DNA from: Vibrio tapetis subsp. quintayensis
Lineage (GTDB): Bacteria > Pseudomonadota > Gammaproteobacteria > Enterobacterales > Vibrionaceae
Assembly: GCF_030409945.1 (NCBI RefSeq)
Contig: NZ_JAUFQV010000011.1
Coordinates: 62,001-126,000, forward strand
Direction: 5' to 3'
DNA: 64,000 nucleotides
Numbering within the stretch: position 1 is the stretch's first letter; every line of letters begins with the position of its first letter. Shown in pieces: positions 8,368-17,210 of this stretch. The notes below the pieces were generated by a model. That model saw only the letters and a program-made list of their open reading frames with translations, did no database searches and was not told where the DNA came from. A program made the translations under genes and the position numbers.

Positions 8368-9510
8368 TCATAGTTTTCTATTTTTTATATAATCGAGTAA
8401 TACATCTATATTGTCTTGGTTTGGATTATCGATAGAGTTGATATAATCTTGATATAGTGTTCTATACTTTTCTTTTGCCATAGTTATGTTGTAATTTCCA
8501 TTAAACTCTTCTGTAGTAGAAATAGTCTCGCATCCCAGAAGATGAGAATAGCTTTTCAAAACTCCTCTCTCATTCTTCTTTAAGATTTCATCATCTAACA
8601 TAACTACAGGTTTATCATAGATTACTGCATAACTAAGAGCGGTACTATAATGAGTCAAGCACCAAGCACATCTCTGAACTAATTCGTTGGTACTTTTATC
8701 ATAGACGGCACGCTTACCTATATACCTTTTGTATGCTGGGTGATCTTTCATTCTCGGATGAGGAGAAATCAACACACGCAAACCAAATTTATTTTCAACT
8801 CGAACCATAAAGTTTTCAAGTCTAGTAAAGTATCCATCAGCTTCATTTTCAATGTTGTAACCTACTTTCACATTATCACTGTGAAACGGTAAGCACTGGT
8901 CAATCAAAAGTATATATGGAAGGGTATCATGACTAATTTCCGACTTCTGGTGATATGCTGAAAATCCATCGAAAGACTGACCTTGAAGAATATCAGTTTT
9001 GGTCCCAACACCTAAATAATTATCCTTAGCTTTAATACCTCCAGACTGAACAAAATCATAGCTGTACTTTTGTCGCTTGTAAGTCCAAATTTTAAATAGT
9101 TGAGCAACTATATTTTTTACCGACTTACCAGAAAGTTTGTCTAGAATCGATTTTCTTTCGACTACAGAATTTGGCTGAGCCCCCATCAATTGAATGCCTA
9201 CGCAATTAGATTTTTTCATTGCTAATTTATGTAACTTAAGTTTGGCATTACCATTGAAAATTAAAATGTCATTTTCATCGACATTATGCATTAATTTTTC
9301 ATAATCATCTATGGTATGGCATATAGAACACTCGACGTGATCTGGGGTAACAATACTAGGTACTACATCTGATAGATTCCATTCAATTTCGCTAATGTCG
9401 ACTATATGAACGGGGAAACCTAAGTCTGCTAGCTTTTTTAATCCAAAGCTCAAATACTCTCGCTCTGAAACTCTAACAATACTTATATACCAAAATTTAA
9501 ACTTTCTCAC
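8368..9510 (-). CDS. Unrecognised protein, possible GT-B-fold glycosyltransferase
   Basis: I do not recognise this 380-residue protein with certainty. No membrane segment is evident. Its C-terminal half has LRVLISPHPRMKDHPAYKRY followed by WCLTHYSTALSYAVIYDKPVVML. This HP-containing loop followed by a serine/threonine-rich phosphate-binding stretch resembles polysialyltransferase- and CDP-glycerol-transferase-like GT-B proteins. The position between the sialic-acid-like genes and a flippase suggests that it transfers legionaminic acid from the CMP donor. That is inference; a capsule-export-type protein is the alternative. Confidence 0.5.
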   Translation of the reverse strand: MRKFKFWYISIVRVSEREYLSFGLKKLADLGFPVHIVDISEIEWNLSDVVPSIVTPDHVECSICHTIDDYEKLMHNVDENDILIFNGNAKLKLHKLAMKKSNCVGIQLMGAQPNSVVERKSILDKLSGKSVKNIVAQLFKIWTYKRQKYSYDFVQSGGIKAKDNYLGVGTKTDILQGQSFDGFSAYHQKSEISHDTLPYILLIDQCLPFHSDNVKVGYNIENEADGYFTRLENFMVRVENKFGLRVLISPHPRMKDHPAYKRYIGKRAVYDKSTNELVQRCAWCLTHYSTALSYAVIYDKPVVMLDDEILKKNERGVLKSYSHLLGCETISTTEEFNGNYNITMAKEKYRTLYQDYINSIDNPNQDNIDVLLDYIKNRKL

Positions 9511-9529
9511 AAATACCTAGACCTTAAAA

Positions 9530-10348
9530 TTATATAGTAAAACCATCATCAATCACTATATTCTGACCTGTAACATATTTAGAAGAGTCAGATAGTAAGT
9601 ATATTGCCGTTTCCACCATATCTTCAGCTTTTAACATTCCAGTGCCATTTGTTTGTTCTTTATAAGCTTGTATAAACTCTTCTGGTTGTGAATCTATTAG
9701 CCCTCCAGGACTAATGCTATTTATTCTAAACTTGCTATTTTTCACATAGGCACATATATACTTATTTAAATGTAATATGGCTGACTTTATTACTGCATAC
9801 TCAACAGGCATAGTCATCGATGTACCATCATATATTTCGAATTTTGGTGCAATTACACCATAAACTGACGATACATTCACTAGAGCAAATGGGCTATCAT
9901 TTTTCATAAAGTAATTAGCACACTGTTGAGAAAAAAGAAATGCCGAGCCCAAATGAAGATTTATATTTTCATTGAAACTATCTAAGGTAACGTCAAAAAA
10001 TTTCTTACCATAGGTGGTATTCCTAGGGTATGTGCAGTTAACTGCTCCGGAAACGTTTTCCACATTTTCCCAAAACTCTGATAGCATCTTACTATCATTA
10101 ATATTGAGTTCTTCTGTGTGGATTTTTTCTTCTGAAATTGCAATGCCTACGCTTACAAACCTTTCCTTCATAGCTTCGATATTAATATCAAGGGCTATCA
10201 CCTCACCACCAGATTTCAAGATTCCTTTGACTACCTGAGCTCCTAAAAGGCCGCCAGCACCAACAACTACTATCTTTTTATTTGTAAGCAATTCAGCCAC
10301 CCTGCTACCTATCAAACTTTCTATAAATGTCTTGCTGCCTATCATCAA
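9530..10348 (-). CDS. SDR-family oxidoreductase (PtmA-like)
   Basis: Classical short-chain dehydrogenase with the cofactor motif VVVGAGGLLGAQVVK, the NVSSVYG serine strand, Y-x3-K in YAVIKSAIL and the C-terminal YVTGQNIVIDDGFTI. It resembles the PtmA-type oxidoreductase found with legionaminic acid genes in Campylobacter. Substrate unknown; a modified sugar precursor is likely. The start overlaps the upstream hydrolase by 44 bp, a long overlap for this operon. The Rossmann motif begins at about residue 24, so a later start would still give a complete enzyme. Length 272 residues. Confidence 0.75.
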   Translation of the reverse strand: MMIGSKTFIESLIGSRVAELLTNKKIVVVGAGGLLGAQVVKGILKSGGEVIALDINIEAMKERFVSVGIAISEEKIHTEELNINDSKMLSEFWENVENVSGAVNCTYPRNTTYGKKFFDVTLDSFNENINLHLGSAFLFSQQCANYFMKNDSPFALVNVSSVYGVIAPKFEIYDGTSMTMPVEYAVIKSAILHLNKYICAYVKNSKFRINSISPGGLIDSQPEEFIQAYKEQTNGTGMLKAEDMVETAIYLLSDSSKYVTGQNIVIDDGFTI

Positions 10349-11105
10349 TAAATGGGAAATTTTTCCTGATAACCTTCACGGTTTCCAAGTCAATTTCAAA
10401 TAATTCCCATTCATCTGTAGAGTGTGCAGGACTGATTCTATCTCCTTGAGGATCAAAAATGGCTGAAGATCGTTCATACTTCAAACCTTTTCCATCCTCC
10501 CCCGTGCGATTAACACCAATCACAAAACCTTGAGTCTCTATCGCTCTAGCTTGTAACAAGGCCAACCATTGATTTGTCCTAGTTGAAGGCCAGTTAGCAA
10601 TGTTTACAATCGCTGTCGATTGATGTCGATACGCTTGGTAGATTTCGGGAAAGCGGAGATCAAAACAAATTGTAGCGCCAATAGAGCTTCCCCCGATATC
10701 AAATACCTTTAAGGCCTTGCCTTTTCTTATATACTCACTCTCTCCTGCATAGGAAAATGTATGTATTTTATCATAGTGCCCAAGTAAGTGACCTTCGGAG
10801 CCTATAGCTTGAAGCCTGTTTGTAACACCTCCGTCCTTCCCTTTTGCAAGGAAGCCAAATAAGTGTTCGGTATTAGTTCGCTTACTTAAGCCAGAGAAAA
10901 ACACCTCGGCTTCAGATGCTCCGTCGACCAGCTCTGGCAACGCGGGATTATCAATAGAAAAGCCTGTTAACGTTAGTTCTGGGTAAATGATCAGATCAAC
11001 ATCCGGACAGGTTTGCTTAATCTCATAAGAGATTCGTTCACAATGAGACTTATTGGCAGTTTTGTCTTCCCACACTTGGTCCAGAGACACCAAAGCAACT
11101 TTCAC
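10305..11105 (-). CDS. Carbon-nitrogen hydrolase (nitrilase superfamily)
   Basis: Cytosolic amidase or omega-amidase-like enzyme that hydrolyses a C-N bond, or in reverse acts as an amide synthase. The complete catalytic triad is visible: Glu43 in YPELTLTGF, Lys113 in HYDKIHTFS and Cys147 in GATICFDLRFPE. Length 266 residues is standard. It shares one base with the aminotransferase upstream and overlaps the SDR downstream, so all three should be made together. Its presence in a legionaminic acid operon is not explained by the basic pathway; a role in making or trimming an N-linked substituent is inference. Confidence 0.82.
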   Translation of the reverse strand: MKVALVSLDQVWEDKTANKSHCERISYEIKQTCPDVDLIIYPELTLTGFSIDNPALPELVDGASEAEVFFSGLSKRTNTEHLFGFLAKGKDGGVTNRLQAIGSEGHLLGHYDKIHTFSYAGESEYIRKGKALKVFDIGGSSIGATICFDLRFPEIYQAYRHQSTAIVNIANWPSTRTNQWLALLQARAIETQGFVIGVNRTGEDGKGLKYERSSAIFDPQGDRISPAHSTDEWELFEIDLETVKVIRKNFPFIDDRQQDIYRKFDR

Positions 11106-12424
11106 TAGTTAACACTCCGAAATACGGGCTTTATGGCATCTCCTACCAGCCACTCCTCAACAGAGCCGGCATCTATTGCTTTTTTATAAACAGAGAAAGC
11201 ATGCTCCAATGCAACCTCAGTTAATTTCAGCTCAGCTTCTCCATGACGTTGGCACAAAGCTATCCAAGGCATTAATACGCCATTTTTTATCATTTCTTGA
11301 GAAAAAAGCGTTCGAAACTCTAGACTTGCCTGCCCATCGGGACCATAAGTCATGTACCAAGGAGAACAAGAAACACCACCAGCAACAAAGTATTCACCAA
11401 CACCCGCTTCTTTTGCTTTTCGGTTCATTAACTGAATAAGCTTTTCACCGTATTGCCACAAATGCTCTACTGTATTGTTTTCTTTTAAATATTCCACTGT
11501 TTTCACAAACGCACCCAAACCACACATCTCCGCCCCATGCGTAGTAGAAAGCAAAAATAAGCGCTCTGTTCCCAGCTTTTCGATAGAGCCGAGTTCCATG
11601 ATTTCCCGTTTACCACCAACTGCAGCAACAGAAAAACCATTCGCCATCGCTTTGCCGAAAGTACATAAGTCTGGTTCAACATTATAATAATGTTGCGCGC
11701 CTTTAATATCCCAACGAAAACCTGTAATCATTTCATCTAATACAAAGACAATTCCGTGTTTATTACACAGCCGTTGTACATCATGTAAAAAAGTTTCTCC
11801 TTCTACTTCGCTAGAGGGAGCTGGGTGAGCCATCGTACTAGGTTCTAAAACAACACACGCGATCTGATCAGGGTATTCTTTTATTAACGTTTCTAACGAG
11901 TGAATGTCATCATAAGAAAACATTTTGGTTTGATCTATGACCTCTTGAGGAATACCTTTCTTAATCACCGTAGAGCCAATAAACCAATCATCATAAGAAA
12001 AGAAAGGATGCTCGGCACAACGAGCTACAAGCTTACGGCCAGTATAAGCACGCGCCAGCTTTACAGCAGCTGAGACAGCAGTTGAACCATTCTTAGTAAA
12101 CTTCACCATTTCAACAGAATCAATTAGGTCGACAAGCAACTCAGCAGCTTCTAATTCGATCAAAGACGCACGAGTAAGGTTGTTACCATTCTTAATTTGC
12201 TCGAATGCAGCCATATCAATAGCATCTTCTGCATAGCCAATATTTACTGCCCGCAAAGCCATACCATAATCCAAATATGATTGGCCATTGGCATCAAAGC
12301 AATACGCGCCCTCACCCTTAGAAAAGATTTCAGGAGCATTTTCAGGATATTGATCATAACCTCGAGAATAAGTATGTGCTCCACCAGGTATCGCTTTTAA
12401 TAGACGTTGCGTATAACTTTTCAT
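11105..12424 (-). CDS. Class III PLP aminotransferase (glutamate-1-semialdehyde aminomutase-like)
   Basis: PLP-dependent fold-type I enzyme. It has the phosphate-binding FTKNGSTAVSAAVKLARAYTG, the cofactor-stacking region VLDEMITGFRWDIKGAQHYY and the Schiff-base lysine in FGKAMANGFSVAAVGG. Length 439 residues matches the aminomutase-like subgroup. A true housekeeping hemL is unlikely inside a polysaccharide operon, so this is probably a sugar- or side-chain-specific aminotransferase. It sits 3 bp after legF and shares one base with the hydrolase, so the pair probably acts in sequence. Substrate unknown. Confidence 0.78.
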   Translation of the reverse strand: MKSYTQRLLKAIPGGAHTYSRGYDQYPENAPEIFSKGEGAYCFDANGQSYLDYGMALRAVNIGYAEDAIDMAAFEQIKNGNNLTRASLIELEAAELLVDLIDSVEMVKFTKNGSTAVSAAVKLARAYTGRKLVARCAEHPFFSYDDWFIGSTVIKKGIPQEVIDQTKMFSYDDIHSLETLIKEYPDQIACVVLEPSTMAHPAPSSEVEGETFLHDVQRLCNKHGIVFVLDEMITGFRWDIKGAQHYYNVEPDLCTFGKAMANGFSVAAVGGKREIMELGSIEKLGTERLFLLSTTHGAEMCGLGAFVKTVEYLKENNTVEHLWQYGEKLIQLMNRKAKEAGVGEYFVAGGVSCSPWYMTYGPDGQASLEFRTLFSQEMIKNGVLMPWIALCQRHGEAELKLTEVALEHAFSVYKKAIDAGSVEEWLVGDAIKPVFRSVN

Positions 12425-12427
12425 TTT

Positions 12428-13144
12428 TTACCTTCTAACAAGCTCAATATTTTTCAAAATGGTTTCGATAAAAAGAAAATCAATAAGTGTATCGACTTCA
12501 TACCTTTTCCAAGGGTCACTCAAGTAACCCATTGTGTTTCCATGGTAGAAATTTTTTTTATTTTTATATGTTTCAACATCTGAAATATACAAGCTACCAT
12601 CGAAACAGTACGCATCATCGATATCTTGTCGTCGTTTTGGGGTTTCAAAGTCACCACCAAAATACTTTTCAATTTTTCCGGATGGCAAAGTCTTAACACA
12701 AAATTCTGGATGACTATCTTCAACTAGAGAAATTCCAACTATCGCTGTATGCTCACTTTCATGCAACAACAACAGAGCCCTATCGATATCTTCTGTTTCC
12801 GTTAGTGGGGACGTCGCTTCCAACAGCACGATATAATCATATTTCGATTCTTTTTCACAAAAGCTTAAAGCATGCAAGATAGCATCAGAAGAAGGCGATG
12901 AATCTGCAGCAAGATGCTTAGGCCTCATGAATGGGACTGTCGCTCCAGCGGCTTTCGCAGCTTCAGCGATACGTTCTTCATCGGTGCTCACAACAACTTG
13001 ATCAACATACTTTGAATTAAGAGCTGCTGAAATAGGCCACGCAACCAATGGTTTACCTAGCAAGGGTTTAATATTCTTGCCCGGAAGCCCTTTACTGCCT
13101 CCACGCGCAGGAATAACCACTAGGACTTTTTTATTATCAATCAT
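12428..13144 (-). CDS. legF: CMP-legionaminic acid synthetase (NeuA/LegF family)
   Basis: Activates a nonulosonic acid with CTP to give the CMP-sugar donor. The cytidylyltransferase signature VVIPARGGSKGLPGKNIKPL is intact, with VVSTDEERIAEAAKAAGA and LLEATSPLT following as in NeuA/PseF/LegF. Length 238 residues is normal. LegF is chosen over NeuA because the neighbours are a PtmE homologue, LegC and LegG, as in Campylobacter CMP-legionaminate synthesis. It shares one base with ptmE upstream. Confidence 0.85.
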   Translation of the reverse strand: MIDNKKVLVVIPARGGSKGLPGKNIKPLLGKPLVAWPISAALNSKYVDQVVVSTDEERIAEAAKAAGATVPFMRPKHLAADSSPSSDAILHALSFCEKESKYDYIVLLEATSPLTETEDIDRALLLLHESEHTAIVGISLVEDSHPEFCVKTLPSGKIEKYFGGDFETPKRRQDIDDAYCFDGSLYISDVETYKNKKNFYHGNTMGYLSDPWKRYEVDTLIDFLFIETILKNIELVRR

Positions 13145-14205
13145 TATACTATCCCAAGTGAATGAATATCTGTTTGAGCACGGTTAAAATCATCCATACG
13201 ACCAATATCTAGCCAATACTCATGGATAGGAAACATAAAAATGTTGTCCCTCTCATTCATATGTCGTTCTAGTAGTGTGGGCATATCAATATGGTAGTTT
13301 TCAGGAACCGATTGGATCACTCGTGGTGATACAATATAGATCCCCGCATTTACGAAGAAACGTTGAATAGGCTTCTCAACCATACTGTTTATTTTGTTCC
13401 CCTCACCATTAATCACACCATAAGGGATTTGGTAATCATATTCACGAACACACATGGTTGCATCGGCTTTGTTTTCAATATGAAAATCCAACAAACGCTC
13501 AAAATCTACCTTTGTAAGTACATCACCATTAATCATAATCAACGGCAAATCCTGAGGTATGTCGTCTGGTAGCAAACCTAATGCTCCCCCCGTACCAAGA
13601 GGCTCATCTTCATGTACGTACGAAATACTAATACCCAAATCACTACCATCACCAAAGTGTTGATGGATTTGTTCAGGCATATAGTGAGTTGAAATATAAA
13701 AGTTACTAAAGCCTGCTTTAATGAAACTTTTAATCACCGTTTCTAATATCGGCTTGTCGCCAACTTTTAGCATAGGTTTAGGGCAGTTATCAGTAAGAGG
13801 ACGCAAGCGAGTACCAAAACCACCAGCCATAATAAACACTGGATTCTGATATCTTTCTTTGCTTAATGCACTATGTAGAGTCTCCAACCCAACAACTTGA
13901 TTGTCTTGGTCAAGCAGCGGCACGGAAAGTATTTGCTTACGCTCCATTAGCTCCACAAGTTTTTCTTTTGAAGTGCCTTGTAAAGCAGTTATTGGATTTG
14001 TGTTCATCACCTCGGCAACAGAATCTGTTAGCATTAAGTCATTAAGAAGGCCACGTCGGATGTCACCGTCAGTCACCATCCCTCGTAATTTCTGATGACT
14101 ATCGATGACTACAGCCACACGCAATGCTTCATTATTAATAATCTCTAATGCATGCTTGATTGTGCTTGTTTCAGTAATTAACGTTTTCTGCCAACAATGA
14201 CTCAT
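13144..14205 (-). CDS. ptmE: CBS-domain nucleotidyltransferase (PtmE-like)
   Basis: Two-part protein. Residues 1-115 form a CBS pair (TALEGTSKEK-like region, LRGMVTDGDIRRG), and residues 120-353 form a sugar-1-phosphate nucleotidyltransferase with FIMAGGFGTRLRPLTDNCPKPML, MINGDVLTKVDF and VEKPIQRFFVNAGIY. In Campylobacter the homologue PtmE makes a GDP-linked amino sugar at the start of the legionaminic acid route, so the pathway here probably also uses GDP-linked intermediates. The CBS pair suggests nucleotide sensing. It lies 16 bp after legH. Confidence 0.82.
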   Translation of the reverse strand: MSHCWQKTLITETSTIKHALEIINNEALRVAVVIDSHQKLRGMVTDGDIRRGLLNDLMLTDSVAEVMNTNPITALQGTSKEKLVELMERKQILSVPLLDQDNQVVGLETLHSALSKERYQNPVFIMAGGFGTRLRPLTDNCPKPMLKVGDKPILETVIKSFIKAGFSNFYISTHYMPEQIHQHFGDGSDLGISISYVHEDEPLGTGGALGLLPDDIPQDLPLIMINGDVLTKVDFERLLDFHIENKADATMCVREYDYQIPYGVINGEGNKINSMVEKPIQRFFVNAGIYIVSPRVIQSVPENYHIDMPTLLERHMNERDNIFMFPIHEYWLDIGRMDDFNRAQTDIHSLGIV

Positions 14206-14221
14206 GATCTACCTTTATTTT

Positions 14222-14878
14222 TTATAAGTTCTTTCTGATTAGGGCTCTAGCGGGATATGCCGTAGTATTAGCGGCTAAAGACTTTGAAAGGTTGACACCA
14301 GATCCTACGACAGCACCTTGACCAATTGATAGCCCTTGAATAACTACCGCACCAGCACCTATATAAGCATTTTCTTCCGTTACTACCTGACCACAAAGAG
14401 TCGCCTTGGGTGCAATATGAGTATACGCACCTACATTACAATCATGTTCTATCAGCGCACCTGTATTCACAATACAGTGGCTACCAATCGTGGACCCTGC
14501 TTGCACGATCGACATTGACAGTATTTGTGCTCCAACCTCTACATTTGAAAAGGGCGAAACTAGCGCACTATTCGATATGACCGTTTCAAACTGATAGCCC
14601 AAAGAGAGGAAGTATTCATTAACTTTTCGCTTCAGGCCTGACCTAGGCATCATGCCTACCCCATTTACTAAGCGCACTTGGTCTTTTGGAAAATCGAGAA
14701 CGTCATCATCATTTTTCAGATGTGTGATGCCTGAGAAAACTGCCCTTTGGCTTATATCTTCAGGGCTCACAACAGCAAGAATTTCTTTTCCTTGCTGCAG
14801 AAGTATGTCTATTAAAACGGAAGCATGACCTCCCCCACCAATCATTACGATGGGGTACACCGGCTTATCATTCAACAA
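14222..14878 (-). CDS. legH: Sugar O/N-acyltransferase of the PglD/NeuD/LegH family
   Basis: Left-handed beta-helix acetyltransferase using acetyl-CoA. The N-terminal Rossmann-like subdomain carries the PglD/NeuD motif MIGGGGHASVLIDILL, and the hexapeptide repeats follow, with the likely catalytic histidine in IEHDCNVGAYTHIAP and the end YPARALIRKN. Length 218 residues is right for the family. In the legionaminic acid pathway LegH N-acetylates the 4-amino sugar; NeuD-type O-acetylation is the alternative. It overlaps legI by 11 bp. Confidence 0.83.
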   Translation of the reverse strand: MLNDKPVYPIVMIGGGGHASVLIDILLQQGKEILAVVSPEDISQRAVFSGITHLKNDDDVLDFPKDQVRLVNGVGMMPRSGLKRKVNEYFLSLGYQFETVISNSALVSPFSNVEVGAQILSMSIVQAGSTIGSHCIVNTGALIEHDCNVGAYTHIAPKATLCGQVVTEENAYIGAGAVVIQGLSIGQGAVVGSGVNLSKSLAANTTAYPARALIRKNL

Positions 14879-15941
14879 TTATGTCTCCCGCTTGATAGCT
14901 TTGGCCTGCAGGTTTATCTATTAAATCCCAGAAGCGATAAGGCGACATTCCGGTACCCGGACGTTTGATCGTCAGATTCTGACGACTAAAGCACTCTCCC
15001 GCTTTAATTGATTTCGCTGCGACTAAACTCTTCCTCGCTACAGCTTTATTCTTCACTTCAGAGACCGTTGGGGTTTTTACACCAGCTCCTAACGCAACCT
15101 CAACCTGACGAATCCCGTTGACCATGGCCGCAAGCTCACTTGGTTCAAGCGAAGCTTTATGATCAGGGCCTTCCATGTTCTTATCTAAGGTAAAGTGTTT
15201 TTCAATCAACACCGCACCACGAGCCACAGCCGCTATCGGGATAGTGATCCCTTCACTATGATCTGAATATCCAGCAGGCAACTCAAAAGCTCTACCCAAT
15301 GTATCCATCGCTTTTAGGTTAATTTCGGCCATTGGCGCGGGGTATTCTGTTGTGCAGTGAAGTACGGTGACTTTTTTCTTAAGCATTTGTTGGCCAGCAG
15401 TTGAAGCATAAGCTTGCTGAAAAGCACCTACACTCGGCAAAGCTGCGTCATCGGCAGTATAACCGAAGGCAATTACACCAAGTACCGCTTCAACTTCCGA
15501 TAACGTCGCCATACCTGTTGATACAATTAAATCACATCCAGTGCGAGCATGCTCCAACACCAAAGGCGCATTGGTAATTTCACCTGATGGGATCTTTAAT
15601 CGAGTTAAGCCTAAATCATTCACTAAGAAATCGAGACTTTCAGAGTCAAATGCGGTTGAAAGAAATTCAATGCCTAGCTTCTGGCAATGCTCAACCAGCT
15701 GATGATGCACTTGATAAGATAACTCCAAGCGACTTAACATCGCCAGTTGTGACTCCTGCTTTTGGGTGTTAGTTACTTGATATTCAGCTTGTTTTGCATC
15801 TTCCGTGACTAGATTTTTTGCTTTAAACGTCTGAAATTTAACGATATCAGCGCCCGCTTGATGCGCAGCATTAACCAGTTCAAAAGCCAGTTTTTCATCA
15901 CCATTATGATTAACACCAGCTTCTGCAATTATTAACGTCAT
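14868..15941 (-). CDS. legI: N,N'-diacetyllegionaminate synthase (NeuB family)
   Basis: Condenses phosphoenolpyruvate with a 6-deoxy-2,4-diacetamido-mannose to give legionaminic acid. Residues 1-280 are the TIM barrel with IIAEAGVNHNG, ADIVKFQTF, LHCTTEYPAP, GYSDHSEG and EKHFTLD. The C-terminal antifreeze-like SAF domain has ARKSLVAAKSIKAGE and the substrate arginine in KRPGTGMSP. The barrel contains an extended alanine-rich insertion around residues 175-205, typical of LegI compared with NeuB. Length 357 residues. It lies 38 bp after legG. A second, divergent family member is at 25390. Confidence 0.9.
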   Translation of the reverse strand: MTLIIAEAGVNHNGDEKLAFELVNAAHQAGADIVKFQTFKAKNLVTEDAKQAEYQVTNTQKQESQLAMLSRLELSYQVHHQLVEHCQKLGIEFLSTAFDSESLDFLVNDLGLTRLKIPSGEITNAPLVLEHARTGCDLIVSTGMATLSEVEAVLGVIAFGYTADDAALPSVGAFQQAYASTAGQQMLKKKVTVLHCTTEYPAPMAEINLKAMDTLGRAFELPAGYSDHSEGITIPIAAVARGAVLIEKHFTLDKNMEGPDHKASLEPSELAAMVNGIRQVEVALGAGVKTPTVSEVKNKAVARKSLVAAKSIKAGECFSRQNLTIKRPGTGMSPYRFWDLIDKPAGQSYQAGDIIVE

Positions 15942-15979
15942 AGGGTTCTCGCTTGTTCTCGTTAACGTAAGTTATTGTT

Positions 15980-17146
15980 CTATTTCTTTGTACTACTCAG
16001 ATCGTAAAAAGCTTTGCTCGGCTCAAATTGTAGCGACTTAAGCATATCAATCACTTGCTTGCTAACATCCCCTTGCCCATATGGATTATAAACAACCTCA
16101 TCAGTCTGCTTATAATTACGGCTCACAGCAGCACCAATAGCCGCCGAAATAGCTTGTTGATTAGGAGCGCAATGCAACACACTTTTTGCAGCTAAACGCC
16201 CTTTTTGTCTGACCCCAATATTAACAGTAGGGACATCAAATGCAGGAACCTCGATAATACCGCTTGAAGAATTACCAATCACCGCAGTCGCATGCTTCAC
16301 CGCACTTAAATATCGAACTTGTCCTAAAGATGGAATTGCCAATATACGCAATGGCCTTTCACGCGCATACCGTTCCAAAATAGGTATAATACTCCGGCCA
16401 CCGTCATCTGCATTGGGATAAGTCAAAATTACTTGATGATCTGGGAATTCGTCTAACGCATCTAACAACGCTTGAAAGCTGGCTTCTGGCAATTCTTCTC
16501 CAAGCGTTACTGGGTGATAGGTAACTAAAAAGAAAGGTTGAGATAGTGGGAAATTAAGCGACTCCGCTAACGCTTCGACCTCCATGAACTCGGCACGTTT
16601 CAAGTGGTCAAGCCCAATAGCCCCAACATTACGTACTCGATCGGGGGCTTCACCTAACTGGATCACTCGTTGACGGTATTCCTCAGTAGAAGTGCCGTGC
16701 AAGTAACTTAATTTAGTAATTGCATGACGAATTGCATCATCATAAGCCCCTTCGGTGATCTCCCCACCATGCAAATGTAAAATAGGAATACGCAGAATCA
16801 TCGCTGTCTGTGCCGCAGCTAAAGCTTCAAATCGGTCACCTAGAATCACTAACACATTTGGCTGTAAGCGCGCTAATGCATCAGCAAAACCCAACACCCC
16901 TAGGCCCATACTCTTTGCTGTGCCCACAGCAGAATCAGATGAGAGTAATATCTCGATTTTTTCATCAATCTTAAAACCATCACTCTCTATTTGTTGGTAT
17001 GTTTCGCCAAACTCAGGGGATAAATGCATCCCAGAAACCAACAGTTGAAGATCAAGTTCGCAATCACTCTGAATGTCTTTTAACAACCAAAAGAGCAGAC
17101 CATACTCAGCCCTTGTACCTGTAAATACCGCGATTTTTTTATTCAT
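15980..17146 (-). CDS. legG: NDP-sugar 2-epimerase, hydrolysing (NeuC/LegG family)
   Basis: Epimerises C2 of the NDP-diacetamido sugar and releases the nucleotide, giving the free sugar used by LegI. Diagnostic motifs are FTGTRAEYGLLFWLLKDI at the N-terminus, HGGEITEGAYDDAIRHAITK carrying catalytic residues, and GNSSSGIIEVPAFDVPTVN in the nucleotide-binding half. Length 388 residues and the GT-B-like two-domain layout match NeuC/LegG. It stands between legC and legI, in the usual pathway order. Confidence 0.9.
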   Translation of the reverse strand: MNKKIAVFTGTRAEYGLLFWLLKDIQSDCELDLQLLVSGMHLSPEFGETYQQIESDGFKIDEKIEILLSSDSAVGTAKSMGLGVLGFADALARLQPNVLVILGDRFEALAAAQTAMILRIPILHLHGGEITEGAYDDAIRHAITKLSYLHGTSTEEYRQRVIQLGEAPDRVRNVGAIGLDHLKRAEFMEVEALAESLNFPLSQPFFLVTYHPVTLGEELPEASFQALLDALDEFPDHQVILTYPNADDGGRSIIPILERYARERPLRILAIPSLGQVRYLSAVKHATAVIGNSSSGIIEVPAFDVPTVNIGVRQKGRLAAKSVLHCAPNQQAISAAIGAAVSRNYKQTDEVVYNPYGQGDVSKQVIDMLKSLQFEPSKAFYDLSSTKK

Positions 17147-17210
17147 GACTTATACTCGCTACCAAAGTGCTCATCAAAATTAACGACGTCCAGAGCTCAA
17201 TTAGAGCAAC

